Source of the DNA: WTFY01 sp011523795
GTDB lineage: Bacteria > Pseudomonadota > Gammaproteobacteria > UBA4575
Direction of reading: 5' to 3'
Assembly: GCA_965207475.1 (NCBI GenBank)
Contig: OZ242278.1
Coordinates: forward strand, 2,076,537 to 2,140,536
DNA length: 64,000 bases
The position numbers were made by a program, and so were the translations under genes. How positions within the stretch are numbered: position 1 is the stretch's first letter; each line of letters opens with the position of its first letter. This document shows, piece by piece, positions 36,895-46,109 of this stretch. Under the pieces are notes generated by a model. The model saw only the letters and a program-made list of their open reading frames with translations, was not told the origin of the DNA and did no database searches.

Positions 36895-37866
36895 CTATTC
36901 GTTGACTTTTTGCCGGGATTGCTTGTCCAGCCTGTCCAGCCATACCTCCAGTCCGGCCGTATTCAGATTCAGGTCGTCCCTGAGAAATTCCGTGGTTACA
37001 TCTATGTCTTGTGTGAAGCCACAGTCTTTCAGTCGCTGGTGCAGGTACTCAGTCAGGGATGCAAGGATTTTTGAACCACGACAATCTTCACGCGCATGTA
37101 GTTTGGCAATTTCTGCGTAACGATTTATATCTTGGCGCAGCTCTTTTGCAAGTCGGCTAATTTCAGTCACACGGCCAAAATGTGTTAAGTACATATTTTG
37201 GGGACAAAATTCAAGCAACCTGTCCAATGAACTTTGCCAGGCATCTGGATCAAACTGTACGGGTGTTGTAGTGGGCATGATAAAAGCTCCATTTTTGTTA
37301 TCCAGTTCCTTGTAGGAAAGACCAAAGGTATCTCCGGTAAAAAACCCCTTACTCGTTTCATCATAAACACAGAAATGGTGACGTGCATGTCCCGGTGTGT
37401 CTATAAAAGTAAGTGTGCGGGATGCAAGCTTGATAGTTGTCTGGTCCTCTGCAGCGAATACACGCTGCTTGTTAACTGCCCTGATTTCTCCAAAGTGGCG
37501 CATGAAATTCTCGGCCCCATAGACTTCTGTTGCCCCCATCACGAGTTTGGTGGGATCTATCAAATGACGTGCCCCGTTTGGATGAATGACTAATGTAGCA
37601 TTAGGCAGTTTTTCCATTAATACACCTGCTCCACCTGCATGATCCAGATGTACATGAGTAGGAATGACAAATTCGACTGCTTCAGGCGGGATACGTTTTG
37701 ATTTCAGAACCTCTAGCAAGTACGGCACTGTATGAGCAGTGCCCGTGTCAATAAATGCGGCACGGTTATCTTGTACAATCAGATAACAAGCCGCTCGTCC
37801 GGGCTGAACATACATGGTATCAATGCAGGTGATACCCCAACCATAGTCGTAAATCACAGGATCCAT
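36895..37866 (-). CDS. MBL-fold metallo-hydrolase
   Basis: A 323-residue protein with the metal-binding motif PTHVHLDHAGG, a later DTPGHARHHF histidine and FFTGDTFG. It resembles glyoxalase-II or quorum-lactonase-like hydrolases, but substrate cannot be told. It ends 5 bases from the end of livF on the opposite strand and starts 12 bases after rraA, so it forms a two-gene unit with rraA. Confidence 0.82.
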   Translation of the reverse strand: MDPVIYDYGWGITCIDTMYVQPGRAACYLIVQDNRAAFIDTGTAHTVPYLLEVLKSKRIPPEAVEFVIPTHVHLDHAGGAGVLMEKLPNATLVIHPNGARHLIDPTKLVMGATEVYGAENFMRHFGEIRAVNKQRVFAAEDQTTIKLASRTLTFIDTPGHARHHFCVYDETSKGFFTGDTFGLSYKELDNKNGAFIMPTTTPVQFDPDAWQSSLDRLLEFCPQNMYLTHFGRVTEISRLAKELRQDINRYAEIAKLHAREDCRGSKILASLTEYLHQRLKDCGFTQDIDVTTEFLRDDLNLNTAGLEVWLDRLDKQSRQKVNE

Positions 37867-37878
37867 ACAAGAACTTAG

Positions 37879-38367
37879 TCAGGTTTTGGCGAGAAGATTT
37901 TTCTCGCTCACTATTATCCCGTCTTTGTCTGCATATAAATAGTGACCGGGAACAAATGTCACGTTTGCAAACTGTACTGGAACGTCTTTTTCTCCTACAC
38001 CCTTTTTCTGGGTTTTGAGCGGTACAGTACCAATTGCTTTGCAACCTATCTTGATTGTTGCGATAACACGGGAGTCGCGAATGCACCCATGGACTACGAT
38101 ACCGGACCAGTTATTGTCCATTCCTTTTCTCGCTAAAATATCACCAATTAGTGCCCTTCGTGTAGATCCTCCCCCATCAATTACCAGCACGTGACCAGAC
38201 CCTGGGCTGCTTAGCGTGTCACGAACCAGCGAGTTGTCTTCAAAACACTTGACGGTCGTAATTTTTCCGTAAAATGAGTCAAGGCCACCAAAATCTTTGA
38301 ATAGCGGTTCTGCTACATAGAGGTTTGATTCGTGAGCATCGCAAAGGTCTGCGGTATGAATTTGCAT
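37879..38367 (-). CDS. rraA: RraA-family protein (RNase E regulator / aldolase-like)
   Basis: A 162-residue protein with the start TADLCDAH, VLVIDGGGSTRRALIGDILA, GIVVHGCIRDS and PVQFANVTFVPGHYLYADKDGIIV. RraA of E. coli inhibits RNase E; many relatives are oxaloacetate/HMG aldolases, so activity on RNase E is inferred from length and sequence. Confidence 0.88.
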   Translation of the reverse strand: MQIHTADLCDAHESNLYVAEPLFKDFGGLDSFYGKITTVKCFEDNSLVRDTLSSPGSGHVLVIDGGGSTRRALIGDILARKGMDNNWSGIVVHGCIRDSRVIATIKIGCKAIGTVPLKTQKKGVGEKDVPVQFANVTFVPGHYLYADKDGIIVSEKNLLAKT

Positions 38368-38480
38368 TGGATACTAACTTCAAACGGTAGCGTGAAAGTG
38401 CGCCCTGGCAGGCAAGCAGACTGCAAGGGAGTAATCCTTATAATGGGCTTGCCACTGTAGCCCACCGTAGTTATCTCGTT

Positions 38481-38498
38481 CTGGCTGCCTGCTTGCTG
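38481..38498 (+). promoter_or_regulatory. possible sigma-54 promoter before isocitrate lyase
   Basis: CTGGCTGCCTGCTTGCTG has GG and GC exactly 10 bases apart with a full TTGCT -12 element, but the -24 half (TGGCTGC) is only partial. It lies about 150 bases ahead of aceA and next to an imperfect inverted copy of the same bases near 38407. It may be chance. Confidence 0.3.
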
Positions 38499-38644
38499 AA
38501 AGATATGTTGCTATTTACCTGGATAATTCGGCGTGATGAGTTTCAAATTTTTTAGTTACTTCAAACTAGTATCTGATAGTATACACATTCCGTTTGAGCA
38601 TTGAGCCTGATTCTGGCCTCAGTGCTAATATTCAGTAGATTTTG

Positions 38645-39967
38645 ATGGCTTCAGAAGGAGATATGGTTGTGAGTGATAGTAGAACTGCACAGGTAAAAGA
38701 GCTGGAGAAGGAGTGGAAGGAGAACTCACGCTGGAAAAATGTCAGGCGTAATTACACGGCAGAGGATGTGATACGTCTGCGAGGCTCATTGCAGATAGAG
38801 CATACGCTGGCAAAAAGAGGTGCAGAGAAGCTTTGGGAACTGGTTAATGAAGAAGATTATATACATTGTCTGGGTGCATTGACTGGCGGTCAGGCGGTGC
38901 AACAAGTCAAAGCAGGAATCAAGGCGATTTACTTGTCAGGTTGGCAGGTTGCAGCAGATGCCAATACCAGTGAGACCATGTATCCGGACCAGTCACTCTA
39001 CGCGTATGATTCGGTGCCTACCGTTGTACGACGAATCAACAATGCATTCAAGCGTGCGGATGAAATTCAATGGGAACGAGGTGAAAACGAAATTGACTAC
39101 TTTGTACCTATTGTGGCAGATGCAGAAGCCGGATTTGGCGGTGTACTTAATGCATTTGAACTGATGAAAAACATGATAGAGGCAGGTGCAGCAGGAGTTC
39201 ACTTTGAAGATCAGTTGGCTGCAGTCAAAAAATGCGGTCACATGGGTGGCAAAGTTCTCGTTCCGACTCAGGAAGCGTGTCAGAAGCTCAACGCCGCTAG
39301 ACTGGCAGCAGATATTATGGGTGTTCCTACCGTAGTTTTGGGGCGCACTGATGCGGAAGCTGCCAACTTGCTTACATCTGATTGTGATGAGAGGGATCAT
39401 CAGTTTTTGACAGGAGAGAGGACATCAGAGGGTTTCCTTCGCGTCAGGAACGGGCTGGAGCAGGCTATCTCCCGTGGTGTCGCCTATGCAGAATATGCAG
39501 ATTTGATCTGGTGTGAAACAGGCACGCCAGATTTGGAGTTTGCTAAAGCATTTGCTGAAGGTGTACGCAAGCACCACCCTGAACAGTTACTTGCCTATAA
39601 CTGTTCTCCTTCTTTCAATTGGAAGAAGAATCTTGATGACGCCACCATTGCCAAATTCCAGCGTGAGTTGGGGGCAATGGGTTATAAATACCAATTCATT
39701 ACTTTGGCTGGAATACACAGCATGTGGTACAACATGTTTGATCTTGCAGAGGCATATGCTGAAGATGGAATGACTGCTTATGTCAATATGGTGCAGCAAC
39801 CTGAATTTGAGGCACGGTCTCGTGGTTACACATTTGTTAGCCATCAGCAGGAAGTTGGAGCGGGCTATTTTGATGATGTCACCACTACGATTCAAGGAGG
39901 ACACTCTTCCGTTACTGCGCTCACTGGTTCTACTGAGGAGATGCAGTTTAAGACCAAGGTCGGATAA
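38645..39967 (+). CDS. aceA: isocitrate lyase
   Basis: A 440-residue glyoxylate-shunt enzyme cleaving isocitrate to succinate and glyoxylate. The catalytic KKCGHMGGKVL loop, GGVLNAFELMK and the NCSPSFNWKK segment are present. The ATG at 38645 is given, but AGAAGGAG at 38653-38660 suggests translation may begin at ATG 38663 or GTG 38669. The partner malate synthase is not in the window. It needs acetyl-CoA from fatty acids or hydrocarbons, consistent with the oxygenase and acyl-CoA genes. Confidence 0.95.
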   Translation: MASEGDMVVSDSRTAQVKELEKEWKENSRWKNVRRNYTAEDVIRLRGSLQIEHTLAKRGAEKLWELVNEEDYIHCLGALTGGQAVQQVKAGIKAIYLSGWQVAADANTSETMYPDQSLYAYDSVPTVVRRINNAFKRADEIQWERGENEIDYFVPIVADAEAGFGGVLNAFELMKNMIEAGAAGVHFEDQLAAVKKCGHMGGKVLVPTQEACQKLNAARLAADIMGVPTVVLGRTDAEAANLLTSDCDERDHQFLTGERTSEGFLRVRNGLEQAISRGVAYAEYADLIWCETGTPDLEFAKAFAEGVRKHHPEQLLAYNCSPSFNWKKNLDDATIAKFQRELGAMGYKYQFITLAGIHSMWYNMFDLAEAYAEDGMTAYVNMVQQPEFEARSRGYTFVSHQQEVGAGYFDDVTTTIQGGHSSVTALTGSTEEMQFKTKVG

Positions 39968-40040
39968 TTCTCTTGTTTCTTGCAGGATTCAAGTTTTTAC
40001 AGAATGGCTATAGTTATATCTAATTCTTTCGAGGTATTTG

Positions 40041-41384
40041 ATGCAGCACAAGCCTTATGAGCATGTTCAAGTTCCAGCACAAGGGGAGTCCATCTCCCTT
40101 AATCCAGATAAAAGCTTGGATGTTCCAGATAACCCGATAATTCCATTTATTGAGGGTGATGGCATTGGTCTGGACGTAACTCCAGTCATGAGGAGAGTCG
40201 TTTCTGCAGCAGTCAAGCGTGCCTATGATGGCAAGCGACGTATTAGCTGGATGGAGATTTATGCAGGGGAAAAAGCTGCACGTTTGTATGGCAAACATAA
40301 TTTCCTTCCGGAAGAAACACTCGATGTAATGAGAAAATATGCAGTGTCGATAAAAGGTCCCTTGGCCACACCTGTAGGTGAGGGCATGCGGTCATTAAAT
40401 GTGGCCATTCGTCAGAAGCTTGATCTATTTGCCTGCGTGCGGCCGATACGTTACTTCCCAGGAACCCCGACACCATTGAAGGATTCTGCCACCACTGACA
40501 TGGTGATCTTCAGAGAGAATACTGAGGACATCTATGCAGGAATTGAGTGGGAAGCCCAGAGTGAAGAGGCAAGCAAGGTCATAAATTTTTTGCGCAAGGA
40601 GATGAATGTAACAAAAATTCGTTTCCCGGATACGTCAGGAATCGGTATCAAGCCCGTTTCCAAGGAAGGTTCGGTACGATTGATTCGAAAGGCAGTCCAG
40701 TATGCTATTGATAATAACCGCACTTCTGTTTCGCTTGTGCACAAGGGAAACATTATGAAATTTACGGAAGGTGCGTTTCGAAACTGGGGGTATGAGCTTG
40801 CACAGCAAGAGTTCAAGGCAGAAGTAATTGGTGAGGGTCCTTGGTGCAAGATAAAGAATCCAAACAACGGTAATGAAATCATTATCAAGGATGTAATTGC
40901 TGACAATTTTTTACAGCAGATCCTATTAAAACCTGAAAGCTTTGAAGTAATTGCCACCTTGAATCTGAATGGTGATTACATTTCTGATGCACTAGCTGCA
41001 CAAGTGGGAGGCATTGGAATTGCACCAGGTGCAAATATTTCTGATGATGTTGCATGTTTCGAGGCAACGCATGGTACGGCACCCAGTCACGCGGGGAAAG
41101 ACAGGGTAAATCCCGGGTCCATAATCTTGTCAGCTGAGATGATGCTTCGGCATTTGGGCTGGAGCGAGGCTGCGGATTTGGTAATCGCCGGGATTTCTGG
41201 CGCCATAGCCTCTAGGACTGTGACTTATGACTTGGCTCGAGCTCGAGCAGGATTCCAAACCAGGGCAAGACGGCCTGGCACATCCAAAGAGGTTCAGGAG
41301 GATCTTGAACGTTTGATGCCTGGAGCTACTCTGGTAAGTACTTCGGGGTTCGGAGACGCTATAATCAGTTATATGCACACATAG
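40041..41384 (+). CDS. icd: isocitrate dehydrogenase (NADP type)
   Basis: A 447-residue enzyme with PFIEGDGIGLDVTPVMR, FRENTEDIYAGIEW and EATHGTAPSHAGKD. It decarboxylates isocitrate to 2-oxoglutarate. Cofactor class is judged by similarity to bacterial NADP enzymes. It lies 73 bases after aceA on the same strand, so the two enzymes competing for isocitrate may share a transcript. Confidence 0.93.
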   Translation: MQHKPYEHVQVPAQGESISLNPDKSLDVPDNPIIPFIEGDGIGLDVTPVMRRVVSAAVKRAYDGKRRISWMEIYAGEKAARLYGKHNFLPEETLDVMRKYAVSIKGPLATPVGEGMRSLNVAIRQKLDLFACVRPIRYFPGTPTPLKDSATTDMVIFRENTEDIYAGIEWEAQSEEASKVINFLRKEMNVTKIRFPDTSGIGIKPVSKEGSVRLIRKAVQYAIDNNRTSVSLVHKGNIMKFTEGAFRNWGYELAQQEFKAEVIGEGPWCKIKNPNNGNEIIIKDVIADNFLQQILLKPESFEVIATLNLNGDYISDALAAQVGGIGIAPGANISDDVACFEATHGTAPSHAGKDRVNPGSIILSAEMMLRHLGWSEAADLVIAGISGAIASRTVTYDLARARAGFQTRARRPGTSKEVQEDLERLMPGATLVSTSGFGDAIISYMHT

Positions 41385-41542
41385 ATTTCGAGAGGACAGC
41401 TTGTGTTTGATGTTGATCTATTAGATACAGGTTAGGGTCTGTGAAGTTTTTTGTCTGGTGGCAGGTGGATTGTGGAGAGTAGTGAGACCATGAGCGACTG
41501 TCACGTGGAAAACAAGGAAATGTTTGGGAGTGACCGAATTAA

Positions 41543-41884
41543 ATGATGCCCAAAAAGCAGCTTTACAAAATCAGCTTTTATAACTTGGACAAGATATACG
41601 AAGTCTATGCTCATCAGGTATACCAGTCTGATTTGTACGGGTTCGTTACCATAGAAGGCCTGACATTTGATGAGAGATCAAAAGTCGTCGTAGACCCTGG
41701 TGAAGAAAAGCTCAAGTCTGAGTTCGAGCAGGTAAAACGGTTTTTTGTGCCGATGCATGCCATTATCCGGATAGATGAGGTGGATAAGCAGGGCGTATCA
41801 AAAATTTCTGAGGCTGGAGAAAATGTCGCGCATTTCCCATCATCGGTCTATAGCCCTGGTAATGATAGAGGCAAGAAATCGTAG
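41543..41884 (+). CDS. DUF1820 family protein
   Basis: A 113-residue soluble protein with the DUF1820 pattern: LYKISFYNLDKIYEVYAHQVYQ-like start, GFVTIEGLTFD, DPGEEKLKSEF and FVPMHAIIRIDEV. Function is unknown; the family is widespread in gammaproteobacteria. It begins at either of two consecutive ATG codons and lies 77 bases before tRNA-Ser. Confidence 0.85.
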   Translation: MMPKKQLYKISFYNLDKIYEVYAHQVYQSDLYGFVTIEGLTFDERSKVVVDPGEEKLKSEFEQVKRFFVPMHAIIRIDEVDKQGVSKISEAGENVAHFPSSVYSPGNDRGKKS

Positions 41885-41960
41885 CCGGCAGGGTATCAGC
41901 AGTAGGCTAAAGGGCAGATAATGCTGCTTGTGTCCTGAATACAGTTTCGGATTACAGCTT

Positions 41961-42052
41961 GGAGAGATGCCGGAGTGGTCGAACGGGCTCGCCTGGAAAG
42001 TGAGTGTGTCCTCAACGGGGCACCGAGGGTTCGAATCCCTCTCTCTCCGCCA
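41961..42052 (+). tRNA. tRNA-Ser(GGA)
   Basis: A 92-base serine tRNA including an encoded CCA. The acceptor stem GGAGAGA pairs with TCTCTCC. Anticodon loop CTGGAAA places GGA at 41995-41997. A long variable arm and T-loop GGTTCGAATCC are present. It is the last chromosomal feature before the GC-rich mobile element and its 3' end is a likely attachment site. Confidence 0.97.
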
Positions 42053-42313
42053 TGAAATTTCAATAACTATTTGATTTTTAATATATTTTAAAGTATATAC
42101 TAATCTAGTATATACAATTAAATATACAAATAATTGTTCATTTACTTTATGAGACGTTCGTATACAGGATCAAAAAGGTAACTCGGGCCTGATAAAGTAA
42201 TTTACTTGCAGTGGCGGTTGGGTTGCCATGAAATGGGCGACCATGGCCCCAGTTCCAAGGCTGCCGAAACATCGGCAATTGCATTGACACAGCCCTTTGG
42301 GCTTTTGTGCACT

Positions 42314-42511
42314 TCAGCTATCAACTGTTTCGCCTGTATGTGGCAAAGATTCCATCCAGTTTAAAATGTCAGTTTCGCGCCAGCGAACTGCTTTACATGA
42401 AACTCTTAGAGGCCTTGGAAATCGTCCAGCCTGCATTTCAGAATATATACAGGAGCGTGAAAGTGAGGTCAGTGCTTCAACTTGTGTTCTTTTTAAAAGT
42501 CTGTTTTTCAT
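42314..42511 (-). CDS. AlpA-family transcriptional regulator
   Basis: A 65-residue AlpA/excisionase-type HTH protein: LLKRTQVEALTSLSRSCIYSEM, then AGRFPRPLRVSCKAVRWRETDILNWMES. In prophages and islands AlpA proteins control integrase expression or act as excision factors. It is the first gene inside the element next to the attachment site. No integrase lies beside it. Confidence 0.88.
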   Translation of the reverse strand: MKNRLLKRTQVEALTSLSRSCIYSEMQAGRFPRPLRVSCKAVRWRETDILNWMESLPHTGETVDS

Positions 42512-42556
42512 AAAATGTTATGATCTCGCGATTTGGTCCTGATGCCATTGCGACTG

Positions 42557-42706
42557 CTATGCGGTCCGGGTTCTAGCGAACCAGCATTTCCCGGGTTTCG
42601 CACCCAGAATGATTCCCGCCTCTGCCTTCTGGCGCACGACGGCTGGGGACATGTGCAGGAATTCGGCCGCCTCGTTCAGGTCGAGGGTTCGATATCGTTG
42701 ATTCAT
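42557..42706 (-). pseudogene. truncated helix-turn-helix protein
   Basis: A 49-residue frame (MNQRYRTLDLNEAAEFLHMS to GKCWFARTRTA) begins like the small HTH/excisionase-type proteins of genomic islands. It stops soon after the GAKPGKCWF wing, where relatives continue with a helix. It therefore looks truncated by a frameshift or replaced end. It lies upstream of alpA on the same strand. A functional short form cannot be excluded. Confidence 0.55.
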
Positions 42707-42950
42707 TGATTTTGTCCTAGTCACTGCATTCATCTAGGTGGTTTGAACGGGCAGAATTTGGTCTTGTACAAAATACATTAGCACAGCATAAAGCAACACT
42801 GCAAAAGAAAATGTTTAGCAGAAAGATAAAGGGTAGGTCAGTGACCCGGGGGGATTCGCAGTAAAGGCATGGCCGAAGGGCAGGGTCTACAGAATCCGGG
42901 TACCGGAAAGGGTCAGTCCGGCTTCGTGCATGTTCGCATGCGCCGCCGCC

Positions 42951-43628
42951 TTACAGCATCTGGCCCTTGAAAATAATGACTCCGCAGATCGTGGCTTTCA
43001 CGTTGACCTCGATGATGCGATCGGGCCAGTCGGGGTTGAGGGCCTTCAGGTATTTCCTGCTCCCCTCGATGAGCAGTTGCTTGAAGGTGGCCTCGTTCGA
43101 GTCATCCAGGCGCACGATCACATATTTGCCGTGATCGGGTGGCGCACAGGGGTCGACAAAGATCAGGTCGCCTTCATGGAAGACCGGTTCCATACTGCTG
43201 CCACGCACCCGCAGGATGTAGGAATCTTCACTGCAGTGTACCGGACAGGGAAATCTCGGTGTTTCATCGGTGAGGGCCTGGTCTCGGTCCATATCATGCC
43301 AGTGACCGGCCTGCACCCAGGAGATCAGCGGCAGGAAGGCCTGGCGTGCCGGGTACGACTCGACCCCGCCTGGCTTCGCAGGACTGTCCTGCGTGCGGTG
43401 CAGGGTATCCATCCAGCCCTGTGGCTTGCCCATGGCACGCTCCAGTTTTTCTGCCAGTTCGTCGCCAATCGAGCGGGGGGTGCCGCGTTCGCTCAGAGTC
43501 TGGTGGCGCAACTGGCTCAGGTAGGAGTTGCTGGTATTGCACACACGGGCGAGCTGCGCGGCAGAGCCGGCCTCGGCAATCAGGCGCTCGAGGTTGTGCA
43601 GCCGAACTTGGTTGAGTCTTTTCTTCAT
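42951..43628 (-). CDS. LexA-like S24-peptidase repressor (CI-type)
   Basis: A 225-residue phage-type repressor. An N-terminal HTH covers residues about 10-45 (GSAAQLARVCNTSNSYLSQL). The self-cleavage site Ala107-Gly108 lies in WVQAGHW. The S24 catalytic pair is Ser145 (RGSSMEP) and Lys183 (EATFKQLL). Such repressors cleave themselves in a RecA/DNA-damage response and so release the element. It is divergent from a Cro-like gene, forming a switch. Confidence 0.92.
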   Translation of the reverse strand: MKKRLNQVRLHNLERLIAEAGSAAQLARVCNTSNSYLSQLRHQTLSERGTPRSIGDELAEKLERAMGKPQGWMDTLHRTQDSPAKPGGVESYPARQAFLPLISWVQAGHWHDMDRDQALTDETPRFPCPVHCSEDSYILRVRGSSMEPVFHEGDLIFVDPCAPPDHGKYVIVRLDDSNEATFKQLLIEGSRKYLKALNPDWPDRIIEVNVKATICGVIIFKGQML

Positions 43629-43638
43629 GCAGGTATCC

Positions 43639-43661
43639 TACCAGTATTTAGCTATATGGTA
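43639..43661. promoter_or_regulatory. operator candidate in the repressor/Cro-like intergenic region
   Basis: TACCA (43639-43643) and TGGTA (43657-43661) form an inverted repeat with a 13-base AT-rich centre, in the 92-base divergent gap. Repressor or Cro-like binding is inferred. Confidence 0.4.
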
Positions 43662-43720
43662 AATAAATAGTTTTGCTTTATGCTTGATGTCTTGGCGAGT
43701 GTAATGCTAATGTCTGTGGC

Positions 43721-44002
43721 ATGAAGCTAAGGGACTTTCTCCGGGCCGCGACTCCAAAAGAGCGTGCCGCCGTTGCGGTGGCCTGCAATGGTTCAACCGC
43801 CTACCTGTACCAGATTGCAGGCTGCCACCGCTATGCCAGCCCAATGCTGGCCATGCAGATCGAGCACTACACCCGCGTGGTGGCCAGTCTTGCAGACGGG
43901 CGGCTGCAGACAGTGCCTCGTGAGACTCTGGTGCGCCATCCGGAGATCTTTCTTGCTTCAGGCACTGGACCTGCCCGCCGCAAGCCATCGGATGCAAACT
44001 GA
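43721..44002 (+). CDS. Cro/YdaS-like small DNA-binding protein
   Basis: A 93-residue protein with a short HTH: MKLRDFLRAATPKERAAVA, then CNGSTAYLYQIAGCHRYASPMLAMQIE, the pattern of YdaS/Cro-like antirepressors in which the recognition helix includes YLYQIAGCHR. It is transcribed away from the S24 repressor and leads into parB, so it may control expression of the core operon. Confidence 0.75.
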   Translation: MKLRDFLRAATPKERAAVAVACNGSTAYLYQIAGCHRYASPMLAMQIEHYTRVVASLADGRLQTVPRETLVRHPEIFLASGTGPARRKPSDAN

Positions 44003-44029
44003 GATGAACGCAGTACTGGATCCGGAAAA

Positions 44030-45517
44030 ATGAGCAAGCGCCACACGGGCAAGGCAGACAGGTCACCAGAAAAGAAGGAAATCCCGGGTATGTCCGAGTC
44101 CGTGCAGGTGGAGATCACGCGCATCCGCGCCTACGAGAAAAATCCACGCCGTGGCGACAACCCGGAATACGACCGCATCAAGGACTCGATCCGTGCGCAC
44201 GGCATGGATCAGCCACTGACGATCACCCAACGGCCCGGCGAGGCCGATTACGTGGTGCATTCCGGCGGCAACACACGCCTGCGCATCCTTCGGGAGCTTT
44301 TCGAGGAAACCGGCGATGAACAGTTTTACCGGGTTCATTGCCTGATCAAACCGTGGACCCGGGAGTCGGACGTCCTGTTCGCGCATCTGCGGGAGAACGA
44401 CCTGCGCGGCAGCCTCACGTTCATCGACAAGGCGCTGGCTGTTCAGGAGGCCGGGAAGCTGCTGGCCCAGGAACTTGGGATTGATGCGGTGACCTGGGTC
44501 CAACTCGAGGCCGAGCTGCAAGAGGCAGGATACCGGATTCACCGGACCCTGATCTCGCGTATGGCGTATGCCGTTGAGACGTTGCTGCCTCTCGTGCCGC
44601 AGGCACTTGAAGCGGGCCTTGGCAGGCCCCAGGTGGAAAGGATACGTGCCTTGGAGCGTGCGGCCAGAAATCTCTGGCAGAGTTTTTGTCCCCGGGCCAT
44701 CGACACGTTCGATACCGCATTCGCGGAATTGTGCCGCCGATATGATGCCCCGCGCTGGGACACCGATGTCCTGCAGGGCGCCATCGAGACCGAGATCGCC
44801 GAGGAGGCGGAGGTCAGCATACACTCTGTTCGTGTGGCACTCGATGCCGTGCTTCAGGGACGTGAAGCGGTCCTTCCCAAGATCGGGCCAGATCCTGAAC
44901 CTGTGCAGGCACCGGATTCCAGGCCCGAACCCTTGCCGGATGAGCCAGGCAGTGATGAGGCGGAGGCGTCGAACAGTGTTACGGTCGATGACACAGAGTC
45001 CGTGACCGATCCGCTGGCAATGAATGTTCCTGAGGGTCCCGGGGATATGAAGTCCCTGCGCGCCCGCGCCTGGACGCTTGCCGCCCGGCTGGCCCAGCGC
45101 AACGGAATCGCTGAGCTCGTGCTGCCGTTGTCCGGCAGCGGACTAGGCTTTGTGTTGCGCGACGTGCCGGATCCTTCGCTTGCGGATCAGCTGGACGATG
45201 ATTCCCTGAGCCAGGTATCCATGCTCTGGTGGCAGCTTGCGGCCTGCTCAGAGATGACCTTCGCACCGCTGGAAGCCCTTGTGCCGGAGTTGCCTGCAGA
45301 CTCCGTGCTGCGCCATGCGCTGGAACAACAGGATGCCGGTCTGCTGTTCAGGAGCGTATGGACGCTTGATCCCGGACACACCGGCTACCGGCTGTGGCGC
45401 ACGCTGCATGACCGGGACTGGTGTGACCTGATCGGCTTGATGAACACTTACCGGCACCTCCGCAGTCTGGCTGCAAAAACCGGCGATGCGATCTGGGTGG
45501 AGGACCGTGAACGCTAA
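44030..45517 (+). CDS. parB: ICE ParB-family protein (PFGI-1 class)
   Basis: A 495-residue ParB/Srx-type protein with the N-terminal nuclease-like fold IRAYEKNPRRGDNPEYDRIK, GMDQPLTITQRPG and VVHSGGNTRLRIL. A central DNA-binding region and a long C-terminal part follow. It matches the large ParB proteins specific to this ICE class. The usual upstream ParA and DnaB genes are absent. It overlaps the DUF2857 gene. Confidence 0.88.
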   Translation: MSKRHTGKADRSPEKKEIPGMSESVQVEITRIRAYEKNPRRGDNPEYDRIKDSIRAHGMDQPLTITQRPGEADYVVHSGGNTRLRILRELFEETGDEQFYRVHCLIKPWTRESDVLFAHLRENDLRGSLTFIDKALAVQEAGKLLAQELGIDAVTWVQLEAELQEAGYRIHRTLISRMAYAVETLLPLVPQALEAGLGRPQVERIRALERAARNLWQSFCPRAIDTFDTAFAELCRRYDAPRWDTDVLQGAIETEIAEEAEVSIHSVRVALDAVLQGREAVLPKIGPDPEPVQAPDSRPEPLPDEPGSDEAEASNSVTVDDTESVTDPLAMNVPEGPGDMKSLRARAWTLAARLAQRNGIAELVLPLSGSGLGFVLRDVPDPSLADQLDDDSLSQVSMLWWQLAACSEMTFAPLEALVPELPADSVLRHALEQQDAGLLFRSVWTLDPGHTGYRLWRTLHDRDWCDLIGLMNTYRHLRSLAAKTGDAIWVEDRER

Positions 45518-46109
45518 CAAGGAAGCCGATCTGGTGAGCGCTGTATTGATGTATGCGATCCGCTGTCTTGCCGAGTGCGACTGGACGGCACTGCGCAACA
45601 TGAAGTTCGGGCCCAAAGAGATCGAGGCCTTGCGCGGGATGAGCATGGCGGACCTGTACCGGATCGAGTGTCTGCGCGGGCACTGCCTCGACATTACGCT
45701 TGACCGGCTGGCCTTCTGGCAGATGATCGAGCATCTGCACAGTCGGCGCGAATCCGAGGAGGTACTGCAGTCGCTGATTGCCGCCGATGCGCCGCAGGAA
45801 ATGGTGGAGGTCCTGTTTGGCCTAAAACCGCGCATGTACAGCCGGCTGCGCCGCAACCTGTCGGTCGAGCCCTCGGTCGGTCGGCCTGCTGAGCCGGACG
45901 AGGCGAGTGCAGACCGGCTTTGGAAAGTCTGGTCGAGGCGGGTGGAGGACAGCGAAGGTGCGCCCAGTCCCGAAGCGTATCTGGAGATTTACCAGGAAAC
46001 CGGCATCTCGCTGCGCGCGATCTGGAACCTGACCCGGCGCTGGTCGATGTACGGAAACCTGAGCGGCCCGCCTCGTAAAAAGACAGCACAGCCGGGCGGC
46101 GATGGATGA
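45486..46109 (+). CDS. DUF2857 family ICE protein
   Basis: A 207-residue protein in the position and with the general pattern of DUF2857: ECDWTALRNMKFGPKEIEALRGMSMADLYRIECLRG-type residues followed by a helical middle. It overlaps parB by 32 bases. A GTG at 45507 with GGAGG just upstream is an alternative start seven codons in. It overlaps the replication gene by 8 bases. Function is unknown; the gene is a stable member of the ICE core. Confidence 0.78.
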   Translation: MRSGWRTVNANKEADLVSAVLMYAIRCLAECDWTALRNMKFGPKEIEALRGMSMADLYRIECLRGHCLDITLDRLAFWQMIEHLHSRRESEEVLQSLIAADAPQEMVEVLFGLKPRMYSRLRRNLSVEPSVGRPAEPDEASADRLWKVWSRRVEDSEGAPSPEAYLEIYQETGISLRAIWNLTRRWSMYGNLSGPPRKKTAQPGGDG

